This document shows, in pieces, positions 32,181-47,111 of a DNA stretch of 64,000 bases (position 1 is its first letter; every line of letters begins with the position of its first letter). Under the pieces are notes generated by a model that made no database searches, had not been told where the DNA came from, and worked only from the letters and a program-made list of their open reading frames with translations. The DNA lies in contig NC_059082.1 in the NCBI RefSeq assembly GCF_020497125.1, positions 31,642,965 to 31,706,964 on the forward strand. The letters run 5' to 3'. Position numbers and translations under genes: made by a program. Source of the DNA: Mauremys mutica (taxonomy: Eukaryota; Chordata; Testudines; Geoemydidae).

Positions 32181-32589
32181 AGGCGCTTTGATCGCCGGAG
32201 AGTTGCAGGCTTCGGGCTTGTTTTATTTGGAGGTTGCTTATCTGGGCTTTTTTGTACTCGGTGATTTCAAAGCACAGTTAGTTTAAAACGGGTGTAAGCT
32301 GTAGGCGTGGGTTTGGGTCCCTGCATAGGCATTTACCCGCCCCCCCTCCCCTTCAGTTAGGAAAACACCCCCAACTTCATTAACTTTTTGGCCCGCCCAC
32401 TTAACACAACCACAATTTTTTGTCCCACACTTGGGATGCGCTTCAACCGTTCAACACAGAACGGTACCGCGTGGAGGCAGAGACCCCGGCGGATGGAGAG
32501 AGGGCGGATGACCTTGTCTAATAACATGAGTACACCCACATTTATTATTTGAATAATTGTAATGCGTAACTTAATGTTGTATGCAACAA

Positions 32590-34310
32590 AATCAGAACTA
32601 CTAAAAATGGAATTTGTATAACATCCCCACCACCTTCCCTCTGGACTGTGTCGGGCTTGTTTTTAAAGATAGTGCCACTTTTTCTCATGAGACTTGGCAA
32701 CCTCTTGTCCCCCCGCAGCCGCTGAGGGGAGACCTACCTCCACCCCATCCCCCTTCAAGGAGGGGCTGGGCTGTGTGTTTCAGCTGTCCTGGGTGGCCAC
32801 CTGGATCTCAGGGCAAAGGGTGCTTCTGGGCATCCGGCTCAGCCTGGACCAGGGGGGGTGGTGCGAGCAGGGGAGAGGAGGTACATGGCAGGCCCACCAA
32901 CAGCAATTCCGGGCCCCAGGGCAGAACAGTCAATGGGCCCCCATGCACGCACGAGCCATGCCCACACGGATGTGGTCTGCCTGACATTTGGGCGGTGGTG
33001 CGTCTGTGCTGGCTGGTGCGTGCTCTTCCAGCACGTGCTCTTCTTGGGCGTGCTCTTCTAGCACGGTCAGGGCTTCCATATGCCCACCCAGTAAGGTTGC
33101 CAACTGTCTAAATGAATGACCCCAAAGACCATTGCCCTACCCCCTGCTTGCCCCTTCCCTGAGACCATGCCCCTGTCCCACCCCTACTCTGAGTCCCTGC
33201 CCCTGCTCACTCCATCCCCCCTCCCTCTGTCACTGTCCCCCACCCTCATTCACTTTCACCAGGTTGGGGCAGAGGATTGGGTGCAGGAGGGGGTGAAGGG
33301 TCGGGCTCCAGGAGGACGTTTGGGTGCAGGGGCAGGCTCTGGACGGGAGTTTGGGTGCGGGAGGGTTTGAGGGGTCGGGGTCTAGGAGGGAGTTTGGGTG
33401 CGGGTTCTAGGCTGCAGGGAGTTGGGGTTCAGGAGAAGGTCAGGAGGGCAGCACTTAACTCGGGCAGCTCCCAAAAATGACCGGCACACCCCTCTGGCAA
33501 TGTCTCCTAGGTGGGGGGCCCAGGGGATATCTGGGCGCTGCTGCCTGCAGGCACCGCCCCTGCAGCTCCCATTGATTGCAGTTCCCAGCCAATGGGAGCT
33601 GCGGAGTTGGCACTTGGGGCGGGGCCAGTGCACAGATACCGCCCCCCAGGGGCCGCAGAGATATGCCGTCTGGGTCCGTGAGCGGCAGAGCAAGGATGGG
33701 CAGGAAGCCTGCCTTAGCCCCACTGCCAGCGGCAGCCGGGGGTCCCTTTAAATTGCCCAGGCCCCTGGTTAGTTGCTCCCTGTGCCGTTCCCCCCACCCC
33801 CCGTTGGCAGGCCTGAGAGGAGGGATGCGGCAGGTGGGGTGGTCTGAGGGGGAAGGGGGGATGGAGTGGAGGAGAGGAGGGACTCACCAGGCAGCGGTGG
33901 GAGGGGGCAGAACAGGGATTGGAAGAGGCGGAGTGCAGGCTTAGCCTCCCCTGTCATATTGTACCCACCACATATGATCCTCTTTCTTCCCTTGACTTCC
34001 TTTCAGGGATGGCGGAAGCTTCCTAACAATAGGGAGCAACTGGCACCCAAACTGTGGCCCCCACCCCTCCTTGCTGCCCCTTCCCCCAAGGCCCTGCCCC
34101 CACACTGCCCCCAAGGCCCCACTCCTGCACCGTCTCTTCCTCCCAAGAAACTCCCGCCCACCCTCTGGTTGTTCATCCTTATGGCCAGTAAAAAGTGGGA
34201 GTCCCATGACCCTCTGACCCCCACTGTTCTGGCACCCGTGCTCTCTTTCCTACAAGCACTCCCTGATGCCACAACCTTTTAATTTTCCCCAGAGCCAGCT
34301 CAGCAGCCCC
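32590..34310. repeat. Composite of GC-rich interspersed repeats, intergenic
   Basis: The stretch holds an aaggttgccaactgtctaa word at about 33091 typical of a reptile DNA-element end, C-rich runs, G-rich quasi-repeats (gggtgcggg, gtttgggtgc) near 33270-33420, and a CCAAT-bearing inverted pair (cagctcccattgattg and cagccaatgggagctgcgg, 33560-33603). Frames up to 165 codons are low complexity. I cannot define each element. 32181-32589 shows nothing definite. Confidence 0.4.
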
Positions 34311-34649
34311 ACCGGTAAGAAATCAGCAAGGAATCACCCACTATGCATAGAGAAGAGTGTATCTCTATCCTAATATTGCAGCACTTAGGCTTTACAGGTA
34401 AATTCATTATAGGTAGGCATTTAAATTAATTTTAAAATAGGTCCTTTAAGAAATTTACCATTCTGTGTCTGCCCATTTCTTTGTTAATAATGGAATAATA
34501 CAACTTTCAACTTCCTATGCAGTTAAAACTCTGCAATCTTGTGCATAAGCTAAATTTCAACTTTTTTAAATTGTCATTTTTTTCTATTATCCTTCATAGC
34601 TGAAAGTTTCCTCTTCAGTACAGGCTGAGCAATAACATTCTCCTATACT

Positions 34650-36915
34650 TGCAGGGGTTCTCAACTATTTTCTTTCAGAGGTTCCCCCCCCCGCCCCTGG
34701 CCCATCCGGAGGGAGAATCGGCATTCTGGTGGGTGCGGGGGCCCTCAGGCATAGGCATAGTTTGATTTCTATTTTGTTGGGGGCAGGGCTTAGGCCAGCT
34801 CTGCATGGCAGGGTCCAGGGAGGGAGCACCACCTAAACCCCACTGACTCACCTCAGCAGGCCACCCAGCCTGTGTGGGTTCAGGGGGGAAGGTGCAATCA
34901 AAAATTATAACTCAAAGGAGGAGGTTCAGCTCAAAAAGTTTGAAAACCGCTCAGGGTGCAGGCAGGTGGTAGTTAGGAGCTGTGTGCAGGCAGGGGTGGA
35001 GCTCAGGGTGCAGGGAGAAGGTAGCTTCAGGCTGTGTGCAGGCCGGCAGGGTTTCTCAAATGCCAGGAGGTTTCCCTGCAGTCAGGACAGCTTCCTGAGC
35101 CGTGATGCAGGAGGCCGCAAAGCATCTGCCCCTCCCTCCCTGATCCTCCTGGTTGTGCAGCCTTGCACAGCCCCTGGAGACAGGTGAGGCACAACGCTTC
35201 AGAAGCACAGTGAGTTCTCTACTTGGGGGTGTGGGGTTGGAGATGGTGGTGGCAATGAGGCTTGGGCTTCAGTCCTGGGGTGGTTGGGAGGTGGGCTCCA
35301 GCAGTGGGACTTAAGGAGCCTGGTTGCACGGACCAGGGCTTCAGCCATGGAGCTTCAGGCACCAACACCTAGCTCCAGCTTCAGGGTTTCAGGAGCTGAC
35401 CCCTGGTCATGTGGCGGCAGGCTCCCATCCCCATCTCTGGCCATATGGCACAGGCCCCGGGCCCCAACCCTGGCAGCAGCTGCTGGTCCTGGGCACCGAC
35501 CACCAACCCGGCAGCAGCCACCAGCCCCGGGCACCAATCCCCAGTCCTGGCCGACAACTCCAGGTGCCGATTTGTACTCCCAGCACTGTGGCAGGTGCCG
35601 ACCCCGCGTGTGCAGCAGCAGGCGCCGATCGCTGGGCACACAGCAGCAGGAGCTGGTTTCAGCCTCGTGGCAGTGGGCACTGACCCCTGGATCCAGCCAC
35701 TGACCCCACAGCTACACAGCAGCGGGTACCAACCCCCAGTTCCAGCCGCACAGCTGTGGGGCTCACCAACCACCCTCCTCTCTCTTGGCCCCGCATCCAT
35801 ACACCCCTCCCCCTGGACCTCACTGCCTCTCAGCCAACATCCATCCCACCATATCCCTCACTGCCTCCACCTACGACTGCTTCCCCTCCCATCCGGGGCT
35901 TAATTTGTCCTGGGACTTGCTGAGAAAAGTGATATTAAACATGCAAATATCACTTTTAACAGCCTTCCAAAGTGCTACTAAGTGTCCTGTGAAAAGTGAT
36001 TGATATTAACAAATATACAAATGTCACTTTTCACAGTAATATTTTTATTGAGTCTGCAAAAAATCCCCTACATGAATAAATTACAGTGCTATGGCTGTGT
36101 ATATGTACCATGTCTTTGTTTTTCTTAAAGTTAGTCAAGTATTTTAAGAAAAAGTGTCAGTGCGGCCACCAGCAAGGGTTGGTGATGGTCTCACTCTGAG
36201 GCCGCCAAAAGATTTGTTGTGAGAACCCCTGAACTAGGGGCTTTGTACAGGCAGGGGTGTAGCTCAGGGTGCAGGGAGAGGGGTTGCTAGGGGCTGTGTG
36301 TGGGGAGTGGCATAGCTCAGGGTGCGGGAGAGGGGTTGCTAGGGGCTGTGTGTGGGGAAGGGCATAGCTCAGGGTGCTGGGAGAAGGGTAGCTAGGGGTT
36401 GTGTGTGGGGCAGGGGTAGCGCAGGGTCCAGGCAGGGGTGTAGCTCAGGGTGTAGGGAGGGCGGTCAGGAGGCCCCCCCTCCCTCGTGGTTGCTACTCCC
36501 CAAGGGCTCTGCCAGCCCCGGAGTCGGGTGTATCCGCCCGGGTGGCTCTTACCGGGCGTGAGCAGTCAAAGGGGGCTGGGAGCTGAGGAGCAGACCCAGC
36601 CCTGGGCACCAGCAGATTGGGAGTGCCGCAGCTGCCCGCTCCATGGAACCAACCAGAGCAGCAGCCACCCTGACCTGACCTGGCCAGAGGCATGTGGCCT
36701 CAGGGGAGAGGGCAGGAGGGGTATGTGTGTGGAGCTGCCCTGGGACTGCCACGCTCAGATTAAGGCACTGAAGGCCCCTCCATGCCCCGCCCAACTCTGC
36801 CCATGGGCTTGCAACTTCTGCTCTGCAGGGCACTGGGGCTCAGGGATCACGGCCCCCCTGAAACCAGCTGTGGGCCCCCAGGGGGCTGCAGATCCCCAGC
36901 TGAGAACTGCTGTTT
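34650..36915. repeat. Composite hAT-type repeats with tandem arrays
   Basis: The left end caggggttctcaac (34653) and inverted words gagaacccctg (36220-36230) and gctgagaactgctg (36898-36911) are hAT-like ends, pointing to at least two nested elements. The interior has diverged tandem units: agctcagggtgcagggag with ggggctgtgtgtgggg repeated about every 60 bp at 36240-36460, with relatives at 34950-35040, and imprecise units in 35290-35760. Open frames here are by-products. Confidence 0.5.
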
Positions 36916-37734
36916 TATAGTGAATTCCATGAAGAATTGCCCTTTTTAAGAGTGGCTACCATCTTGCCATTTATTAACAGGTGTGCGATTTGCCCTTTGC
37001 AAAAATGTTCTTTTCAAAATGACCACCACTTCCCATTGTCCCCAGTGGGAGTGAGTGCCCCCATAAAACACTGAGATCCTCTGACAGCACCTTGTAACCA
37101 TCAGCACTTGTCTGTACATACAGAACTAGATCACGCAGAAAACTGGGATACCACCAGACTAATGCAGACGTCAGGGATACAACTCAGAGGAAAGGAAAAG
37201 TATGTGATTCCAGATTCAGTCTGCCCCTGCTCTTACTAATAGCACTAGCTAGAGTAAGTAAACGCCTCAAGTGCCAAAGCTTCCCCTACAAAGCTCTGTT
37301 AATATACATATTCTACTGGAACCAGCCTGTTATTTCAGTCTTGGGCCTGGTTGGAGGAAAGACGACCAGCTAACTCCACATTTCAACTCTGTGCAACTTT
37401 ATCTTGACCTTCTTGGCCCAGATCTTCAAAAGTGTTTGAACTCCGAGCTTCCACCGATTTCAATAGAAGTTAGGAGCCTCAGTGCTGTGAGGATCTAGGC
37501 TGTGGTAGTATTCATTAGCACAGTATATAATTCCAGGATCACATACTATTTTTTCCATAGGACCCCTGTCTCATTCAGTGCACAGAATGGACCTGCTCTG
37601 TGGATGAACCAGGGTTATGTAGTGAAGCAGGTTGTTGTCTGTGAGACTCATGCATCATTTGTTGCAGAAATGAAGGTTTGTAATAAATGAGGATTGCACA
37701 CAAAAAAAATGGTTAAAGTGATTAAATGCTGCTC

Positions 37735-38110
37735 TGGAGAGTTAGATTCTATCCTTGCCTCTGCCACAGAGTTCCTTGGTGATGCTGGGCAAGCCACTTA
37801 AACCAAACTTCACAGGTGGTCACAAATGCCTCAGTTTTTTGGTGCCTGGCATGATATCCTGGGTTCTGATTTGCAGAAGTGCTGAGCACCCACAGCTGCA
37901 ACTGAAGTCTTGGGATCTGAACTCTGAACATATGAAGTGTGATATGCTAAGTACTTTGAAAAATCAGGTTCTAAATATCTCAAATTAGGCACCCAAAATT
38001 AGTAGATATTTCTGACCCTTAATCTCTCTGTGCCTCAGTCAGTTCCACATGTGTAAAAGGGGGATATAATACCCTCTCATCTCACAGAAGTGTTGTGAAA
38101 TAAATACACA
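37735..38110. repeat. MIR-like (CORE-SINE) copy, interrupted
   Basis: ttccttggtgatgctgggca and agccacttaa near 37771-37801, then after an unrelated stretch ttaatctctctgtgcctcag near 38018 and tgtaaaagggggatataata near 38050: the standard order of a MIR/CORE-SINE with about 200 bases inserted. It ends with (ac)n at 38106-38118. The stretch 38119-38855 has no gene I can support. Confidence 0.6.
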
Positions 38111-38878
38111 CACACACATTTTTTGAAGCAGTCAGATACTATAGAAAAGCCTATGAGGAAATTAATAATTCTGTCTTCAGAGCAGGGTTTGGATAGTGTG
38201 CAGTAAAAAAAGGCATGGGCCACACATTAAACAAGGAGAAAACTAAATATTGAATAGCATCCATCCTCTGTACTGAATGTGGTTGGGATCCTGTGGAAAA
38301 AATAGCATGTGATCATGTAATTAAAGACAGTATCATAATGGATACACACAAGGGGGCTGAATTAAACTTGCAGAGGCAACAGTAATCCTGGCATTTCCAA
38401 CAATTCAGTGCTTAATTTAATAAAGTTCTTTTAAGGTAGTTTTTTGTGTGCAGTGGCTTCTCCACAATGCAATATCTATATACCTGAACCTGGACAGACT
38501 ACCTCTTCATTACATGCCAGTACTGTTCTAGGATAGCAGAGCCTTGGATTCCAATCCTCACAAGTGTTCACTCTCACGCTGCTAACATCTTTGATGTTGT
38601 TATTGTTGAGTCTATATGTATCGAATAATTTAGAGGGTAAAAACGTGCACCTGGATTCTTTACTATGCCTGTCAGTGTCAAAGGCTTGACTACTAACACA
38701 TTTTATAGAGGTTTGCTTGTTCAGCAAAATCCACCATGACACATCTAGAGCTTGATCAACTTTGTACCTCTGTACAGCCACCAAGGAATAAATTTAACAC
38801 GTAACACAATGCAGAAAATGAATATGATCCTAATGTCAAAAAATAATAAGACAAGTGTTTCCATTAGAAGCTGAAACT

Positions 38879-38884
38879 TTTATT
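38879..38884 (-). terminator. RORA: Candidate RORA poly(A) signal
   Basis: Reverse-strand AATAAA within tgtaataaaagtttc, followed by a U-rich downstream region (ttgtcttattattttttga in transcript sense, about 38835-38853). It is the leftmost good signal before the intergenic repeats. Confidence 0.4.
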
Positions 38885-40787
38885 ACAGGATAACAGTACA
38901 TAAAGCACATCTAAAATTGATGTGTTCAATGCACTTAATAAAGGTAATGTAATATTAAAGGTACAAGTTTCTAAGTACAATATAACAACATTCATATTAG
39001 AATGAAAATTGGAGTATTTAAAAGACAACATTAAATCTCTTATTTTTACAGTTGTATTTACAAAATGAATCAAAATACTTTTTTCAGGACTCAGAGTAAA
39101 ATAAACTGTTGCATATAAGCAGACTATTGTAAGAGTGAGTTTAAAAGAAGATTCAAGAAAGTGAAAAGTTAGGTGATAATGGGTAAAGATCATTAGCAAA
39201 GTTTTAGTACAATACCATTTTAACATTTCTCTTGATGGCTTATACTTTTATTGTGTCTAGAAAAGGAATTTTTACATACTGTACACATTTACATGTACAG
39301 TATAATTTCATTTAAACTTGCATGTATTTACAGAAAACTGAGTGTATTACTCAATGAGGTTTGTGAAGTCCATGTGCTTAATCATCAAACCAACACACAT
39401 TTGTAATCAGCACTTACTCTGGTCTCTTTACTTTAAACATTTAGTTACAGGAGAAAATATAACCAGAGGGTTTTGCATAATTTATATAACAAGTAAACCT
39501 AAACAATCAGGGAGAACATTTTCCTAGCATAAAGTTTATGATGTATATGTTAGTAGATAAAAAATTAAGAGATCCTCCAATGATTGCTGTTTGAAAGTAT
39601 CAAAAGGTGATGTGAATCAACAAGGGATTTAGAAATAAAATCATCATGGCTTGTATTTAAATAAGACTAACTCTGAAGAGGTTTTAAAAGTAATTGTCCT
39701 GATAGTGTTTGCAATTAAACTTTCTACTTATGAAAATATACCCATGATGCAGTAACGTTTGTATTTATTTTCATGACAATAGTATGTTACTGTAAAAAAA
39801 GAAAAAATATTTTCCTTGGATTGAGGGTACAAAAGCAGTGCATGGAAGCCAAGAATCATGGCTTTAAAATTCACTACCTTCCGTTATCAAAAAGTGTAGT
39901 AAACAGAAACATTATCTTTAATAAATTGCTCAAAATCTTTGCTAAAGATCTTATAAATTCAGTAATATTACAGAAAAATTCTAATAAATATTTAAAAAGG
40001 TTAATTACCTCAGATATTTGATATCCATCAATTTTGTAAGAATTTAAATGACAGTATTCGTGGGAGGAGAGAGCTGAAGCGAAGAGTAACTCCAAGAAGT
40101 ATGATTTCTAGATAAATAAAGGTATGTATAAAAATTAAGAAAATATCAAGTTCTATGACTGACTGCGTTCCACAAACTCCATTTCTGTATTAACTTTAGG
40201 TGTCAAAGTCCATCCTTGAACATGCATGTGTGGTTTTAATGAGAATCACATATGCATATATAAGGTCAGAATTTGGACATCAATGTTTCATGAAAGATTT
40301 ACAGAACATTCCCATAATTGACAATAACTGGAATTAGGCATGATCATGTTACTTCTGGAATGGTGAGTGCCCTCAAATCCTGTTAGATTTAGGGGGTAAA
40401 AGGCACCCAGCACGTAGCAGGTTTAGGTCTATATATCTCACATGGACTAACTGGAAAAGAGATCCCTCAACAAGCCAAATAACTACCTACTTCAACCTTT
40501 AAACGAGACAGCATTTTATACCAGGGAACTGGCTACATATTTTTCATATGATGTGATATACAGTGAAAGCATTTTAGCAACACAATGGATAATAAACAGG
40601 ACATAGCACATTTATCATAATATGAACATAGAAAAATATTTGATATCAAATATCATTGTTGAAGTAATTTTCTCCTCATTAAATATACTACAGAATAATT
40701 TATATAATGATACTATGCATTTAAAGAGAAAAAACATGTCCCAAATCTAGTACTCTGATACAGGTACTCGTTGGGCATATGTAGATT

Positions 40788-40829
40788 TTATATATATATA
40801 TATATATATATGTTATATATATATATATG
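40788..40829. repeat. (TA)n microsatellite
   Basis: Two runs of alternating TA separated by tgt, self-complementary. It lies within the putative RORA 3' untranslated region. Confidence 0.9.
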
Positions 40830-43800
40830 TTATACTCAGTGAAATTAACAAGACCCAAGGTGGTATTGTCTAGGAATAAAAGGGGTTTGTTTTTTGTTCA
40901 CAAAAGTAACTTATCTAGCACCACACATCAGAAAAAAACACAAAAATAGCACACTCTAGTTCTAAACAGCTATGTCTAAAATAGATTATATAGTAAAACA
41001 GATATTATACAGCATAATGTGGTATTTGATAAACAGATAAATATTTGCACTGTGTAGGCTGTTTATAGCATAACTTTATCTATACAGAATGAAAGCAAAA
41101 AAGTTAACTGTATAGAGGTGAGCAGAACAACATTAAATATTATGACTCAAAAGCAGAGACAAAGATAAAGTTGAAAGTACAGAGCAAGAGAAAATGTTTA
41201 CAGGCCATTACAAGTCCTTAAATTAGTAGTAAAATAAGGAATCAGTTGCTCAAGTTTAAGAAAGCAGTAAACAAGAATTGCATTTACATGCAGATGTCTA
41301 AAATTTGTATTTCTTTTTAAATCTATGCACAAAAAGTCATTTGTTTTTATTGCTTGACATTCAATTATGGCTAGAGTATTTTTAACCTTTTTTTTTGTAC
41401 TTTGGAAACAAGAATATTGTTAAAGGTGCCATAAAAATGGACAACATTGAAATCAGTTAGCAAATAAACTTCCTAACACTGCAGTTCTTTATACATTTTA
41501 AAAAGCCTTGTCTGGGGTTTGTCATATGTTAAATATATTTAAACTGGGAAAATACACTGTAGCTTGAAGCCTCCCATTGGCCCAAACATCCAATACAAAA
41601 ACACATCTCCATAAAAGGAGCAGGCAGACAATACAGTTACATATAAAGAAGCAGCCAGCTAATGTCCTAATAGTCAAAATATTTACCACTGTTCTATAAA
41701 TTGTTTCAAAATTAAACACAAAAAATGAGGAAAAATTTGGATTTAGAAAGATATTTACAGTACATATGCCTTTCGTGAAATAAAATTCACTGTATTGCTT
41801 ATGAATTCTCTGCATTTAGGTATATAATTAAAGAGATTGCAAGTGCTTGTAAAATTTATGCATTTATATTAAGATAGTTTAGGGGAAAATCAGTATATTA
41901 AGCAGATATAAACACAGAAAGCATGCGGATATTCCCTAAAAATAAAGTCTGATGTCATATATATTATGCCAAACAACTTTCTTGTGAAGTGCAGCTCCAA
42001 AAGATAATGAGATTATGAGGAAATATATCGAAGTGAATATTGTGGCCGCAAAATCTAAATGTAAAGAGTGTATACTGATTGCCTGCATAGTCAGAATATT
42101 TCATACATTTTTATTTTCACAATGTAAAGGGGCTAAACATTTAAAGTGGCATCATGTTTTATTTCATATGTGGATAGAGGATACTTATTGCTCCAGAAGG
42201 TTATTGCTATATTCTACCTCTAATAAAGGCAAAAAAACCCTTCTGTCACTGGCAATTCCACATATGGAATATAAAGGTAGAATACAGCTTTTATTGTGTT
42301 GTTAAAATTCCTTTAAATACCTGAATAAAGTTCAAAGAATGGAGTAGATACTAGCAAGTATCCTTTTATTAAACATTACATATTTCCCCCCTCTACCCGG
42401 TGTCTTAACAGCATTATATTGGGCTGCTATGGTACACAGTAATGGGAGCTGAGCAAATACTACAACCATTTTTCTATAAATGGTTATTTCAATTTTTAAA
42501 ATTAGTTTTTTCTATTGCATTTGGCTTCCTTTTATGTTTGCTTTCCCCGAATATTCCACCAAATCATTTAAGTGGCAGGAATATTCAAGCAAATGTCACA
42601 ATTCTAAGGGGTGCACTCTTCCAATTAGAGAAAATAAGTATACTGTGAGTCCTAGGTGTCACAATCAAAACCAGCCAGCACAGCTAAAATTTCAAATATT
42701 GAAAACTCAAAGAAAACTCCTTATCACTAATTATTTTAGATTATACAGTAATTTTTTTCTACAACTAATATTGATAAAATCCATTATCTGCCTGTGGGAG
42801 ACTCAAATACAGAGCTAAACTGTAGAATAAATGATTCATTACAAACAATGTGCCCAATTTTAGTAGTAACCTGGTTTCTATATCATTTTAAGGTCCCTAA
42901 CTCTGAAGGCTAGGGAAGGTCTAGGCCAATCATTAGTAGAGCTGGGCAAATTTTGTTTGAGCCAAACTTTTTTTTGGAGAAATATGCAGACTTGTTTTGT
43001 GAACGCATGTTGATTTGGTTGCATTGTTTGCTTTGGATACATTTTTTTAAAAAATCCAAATGTTTTGACATTTCTGAAAAAAAAAAAGTTGAAAATCACT
43101 TTTGAAATTTGTTTTCATTTTATTTTAAAATATTCAAACATTTTAAAACACTTGAAATTGTAACAATTTTTAAAAACCTTTTGAATTGCCAAAAATGTCA
43201 AAATTGCTAACGAATCAAAAAATCCATTGTTTACCCTGTTATCATCAGGGGGTCCAGGTGCACCAATGTCTGGAGCATCGAAACAGAGAGAGAAAATTTA
43301 TCTTGTAAACTGTACACATTGAACAGAATGTTGTGGATGATTTGCAAATATGAACAGAAGGATGTCAACCATTTCAATAAATATTTTTAGACCTCTACCT
43401 TAGTCTTTACATGTTTAGGATCAGCAGTAGGGATTCTCTTCTAACAAAAATAAAAGAGAATGAGAACTGATCAAGAGACCAAACTTATTAGGCAATTTCC
43501 TGTCTTAAAACTGAACCTGCATACATTAGAAAATCAACTGCATAAGCGTGTAGAGTGGTTATTTAAGTCAGACTTCACTAGATTTATTTCTTTACATAAA
43601 TGTAGAATTGGGATTCGTGTTATACGAGCAAAGGAAAAATGAAAACTCCCAAGAAAATGGAGAAATTATGCTTTTTAAAAGAATTTAAATCACATAGGTA
43701 AGATTTTAAGAAATCACTCTTCTTGCCCTGGTTAAAGAGTCTCAAAATCTTGCCCATTGTATTTATAATTGCTTACCTTAATCATCTTCTACTTGCTTTT

Positions 43801-46800
43801 ATTTTAGGTATAAAAGAAAGCAAAGCAAAACAAAGCAACTTCATCAATACTGCAGGGCTTCCAGAACCCAATCTAGACATATTTGAAAAATCTTACACTA
43901 AATCCATAGTTTTGGCACTGACAGATTAGACTTTTCTGTTTCCGGCTACTACTGCAATTACTGTAAGACTCAGATGTGGAAATGCAAAGATGTAGGTAGC
44001 TACAGTGCTTCTTTAAATGACATATTTTTGGTTTACAGTGAAGCACATAGAGCAACAGCAGGGAAGGTCTAATAACTTGTTCTCCTGGTATGCTTCTGGT
44101 TTTAATGGTATTCTGTGCTATGTGACTCAATGTAAAGATTGAATAATCATAGCATTTCCACTCATAGTGCATATGAAAAACTGAGTTCTCTTTGATAATT
44201 ATAATTTAAACATCGAAGATTCATTTTATGTTACAAAACACTGAAGTTCAACTTGACATAAACACTCCTATGATTAAAAAATGGTAAACAGTGGGTCCTG
44301 AAATGAAATGTAAATAATGATTTGTTTTCCAAGAATGTTTACAAAATTCGGTATGATTTTTAAAGTTCTATTCCTTCCTTTCTTTAATTTTTCATTAAAT
44401 AAGACTGATGAGCAATGGGCTGGAAACTCAAATGAGGCACACATGGAGAGTTTAGACACATAAGAGTTCTACACAGTTCACTTGTGCCTTGGAGGGATGA
44501 TGATATATTTTTCAAAAAGCAATTTGTCCCAGTAGTACTGGCCACCCTGTTGAAGAGTTTTAGTTGATCCCTGAGCACATTAGTTTCTGACTCTTAAACC
44601 CAACTCTGAAATAATAGGGCTTCTATTGTTGATAACAAGATGGATTGTCATTCACAGTTAAGTCAATCATAAGGTGCTTATTTATTTACCCTTTTTGTCA
44701 CCAATCAGCACAAAGAACTGTCAGAAAATAACTTTTATTTCTCTTTTTAAATAAAAGAAGGGCACAAAATGATTAAACAATTAATTTTTATGACAGTGGC
44801 TTTAGGATTATTATCTGGCTGCCCCTCGACAACAAACAAGTGATTCAATCGACATTCCTTAGGAAAAAAAAAAGTAAAAAAAATCCTGTACAAATATGTA
44901 TTTTTCCCTGAGGGATAAGGTTACACCCGCAAGTGCTCTATGTACATATTGCACTATAGAGGAATGAAGAACATGTGCAAAAAAGCAACAATGATCAAAG
45001 CTTACTAATCAATCCTTGTAATCATGATTCTACTATGTCATCTCGCATTTTGGAATGTCGTAACACAAATAGCGATATTCTTTTCATTAAAAACTTTTAA
45101 AAAAAAGAGGAGGAAATAAAACAAACCCCCCACACCTCTACTATGGCACATTCAATGAAATAAAAAGTTTTCCAAAGACAAATAGACAAATTCCATCAAC
45201 AAGGTAATACAAAGTTCGTTCATTTGTTTTTTGTTTTTGTTTTTTAGAAAAATTACATTACTTTCTTTCATCGTTTCACATTACAAAATCTTTTTTTTTT
45301 AATCTTTACACAAATCACATTTTATTGCAGGAATATTTCAAGTGCCATCAAATATTTATAGAAGGGTTAAAAAAATAGAAGTCTCTCTAAAGTGGTCCAG
45401 ACAAGGCTTTATATAGAATAAATCTTTTTTCCACCTTCTATTTTTGAGTTAAGTATTTTGAATACATTTTTTTATTCCACTGACACTGAACAACCTAGAA
45501 GCAGACGCACACACATTCATGCATGCGTGCACACACGCACACACACACACTCAGACCTTGGTATCCATACTATGATACATAAGCTTTATAAAGAAAAACC
45601 AAACTTAAAAACAGCATCTCACATCACCTCATCCAATAGTTATTAAAAAGATGAACAGCATCAGTCACAAAAGTACACCAGAGTGGCCCAACTGATGCTG
45701 TACAGTAGTACCTCTTTTATAAGAAAGCTTGAGAAAGTTTCTGTGCCTTAGAACAGAAAACTGGATAGATGCCAACAACCCAAGACAATTTCTTTACAAA
45801 TTATAAGGAACAGCTCACTTAAGAGGAATAATTATTCCAATATCTTCAGCTATTCTCTGCAATTTCACATTTTTTTTTTTGTGGTAGTGAGTTGGGAAGA
45901 CTCTGAAAGTTTCATACATCTGACATTCATTCACGGAGCATGAATGTGTATTTCAGCTTGATATACTGCTGAACTTCTGGTCTTATGCCCTACTCTCAGA
46001 TGTTCTTAACAGACATAAGTCATCTGCCAATGTCCTGTTCCTATACTGTTGATTCATTATGACTAGCTATATTTTTAGAATCATTCAACATCCCCTCACA
46101 AAAAGGCTCTTTGACAGCAGTAGTCTTTAAGTACATCTACCGCACTGTTATCCTCAGAAAAAGAGTCTGCCCTCACTAATGGCCTGATTTTACAAGGTGG
46201 TGAGTACTCAGCAGCTCCCACTAAAGACAGTGAGAGCTATGAAAATCAGACCACAAGTTATGCGGCTTTCAGTTAGGCCTCTACTTGGCTTCTGGTGCAA
46301 ACATAATTGCTCCTGCAATTCTGTGTTCCCAATGAGTTGCATCAAGTAGCTAGATGTCAAACATACCATCTGTTTGCACTCACAGACCAGGTAAAGTACT
46401 GTTTACCAGAAAAAAAAAAAGAAAAGGTAATGACTGAGAAAAAGGCCCAAAATATTTAGCGTGGTTACCTTACTTACTGTCAAAACCAGGGTTTGTCTCT
46501 CACTCTCTGGAAAAGGTCAAGTCTTACATAGCTATCCATTAGCTGACACTGGAATTAAGTTTAGTTGATCTTTAAGGGGCTAGCACCTGAGGCTGGTCAC
46601 ATTCAGAAATCTTTTGTTAGTAAAACGTCTGCTTTAAAACTAAATCCACAAATACAAAGAGCAGAATGGAAATGCCACATCAGGCTGGTTATTCCAATAA
46701 AGTAAACAATGATTCCAGAAAACGCAAACTAATAAGAACTGAGATTATTTGACTGTTTTTAGCAGGGAGATTTTTCTGGGTCATTTTAAAGATTAGGGGC

Positions 46801-47111
46801 TCAATCCAAAGTTCCTTGCATTGACTGTAAGGGGCTCTGGATCGAATCCTGGATGAATGACCTTTGTGAGGGGCATGCAGGAGGAATGAAGGGTGTACGC
46901 CATACTCCTCCATGATCTTTCACAATGCCCACTCATAACTCCAGCCTTTGCATTCATGAAAGTACAGGGACTTCTCCCTAAGTCTCCATGGGCACATCAC
47001 TGTGAAGCAGGTGTAGAGAAGGTGAAGCATTGTCCCATCTCTGTCAGCTAGCAGAGCAGGGCAGGGACACTAGGGAGCAGACTGTGCCATCAGAGGCACA
47101 ATCCATTAGAG

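Noticed and set aside
35284..35903. Frames up to 164 codons with repeated PGTN/PGHQ-like phrases
   Set aside because: Derived from imprecise tandem units in repeat DNA; no start context or domain.
38864..45646. Many 60-112 codon frames in the AT-rich stretch
   Set aside because: Composition AT-rich, no homology recognised, consistent with chance frames in untranslated sequence of RORA.
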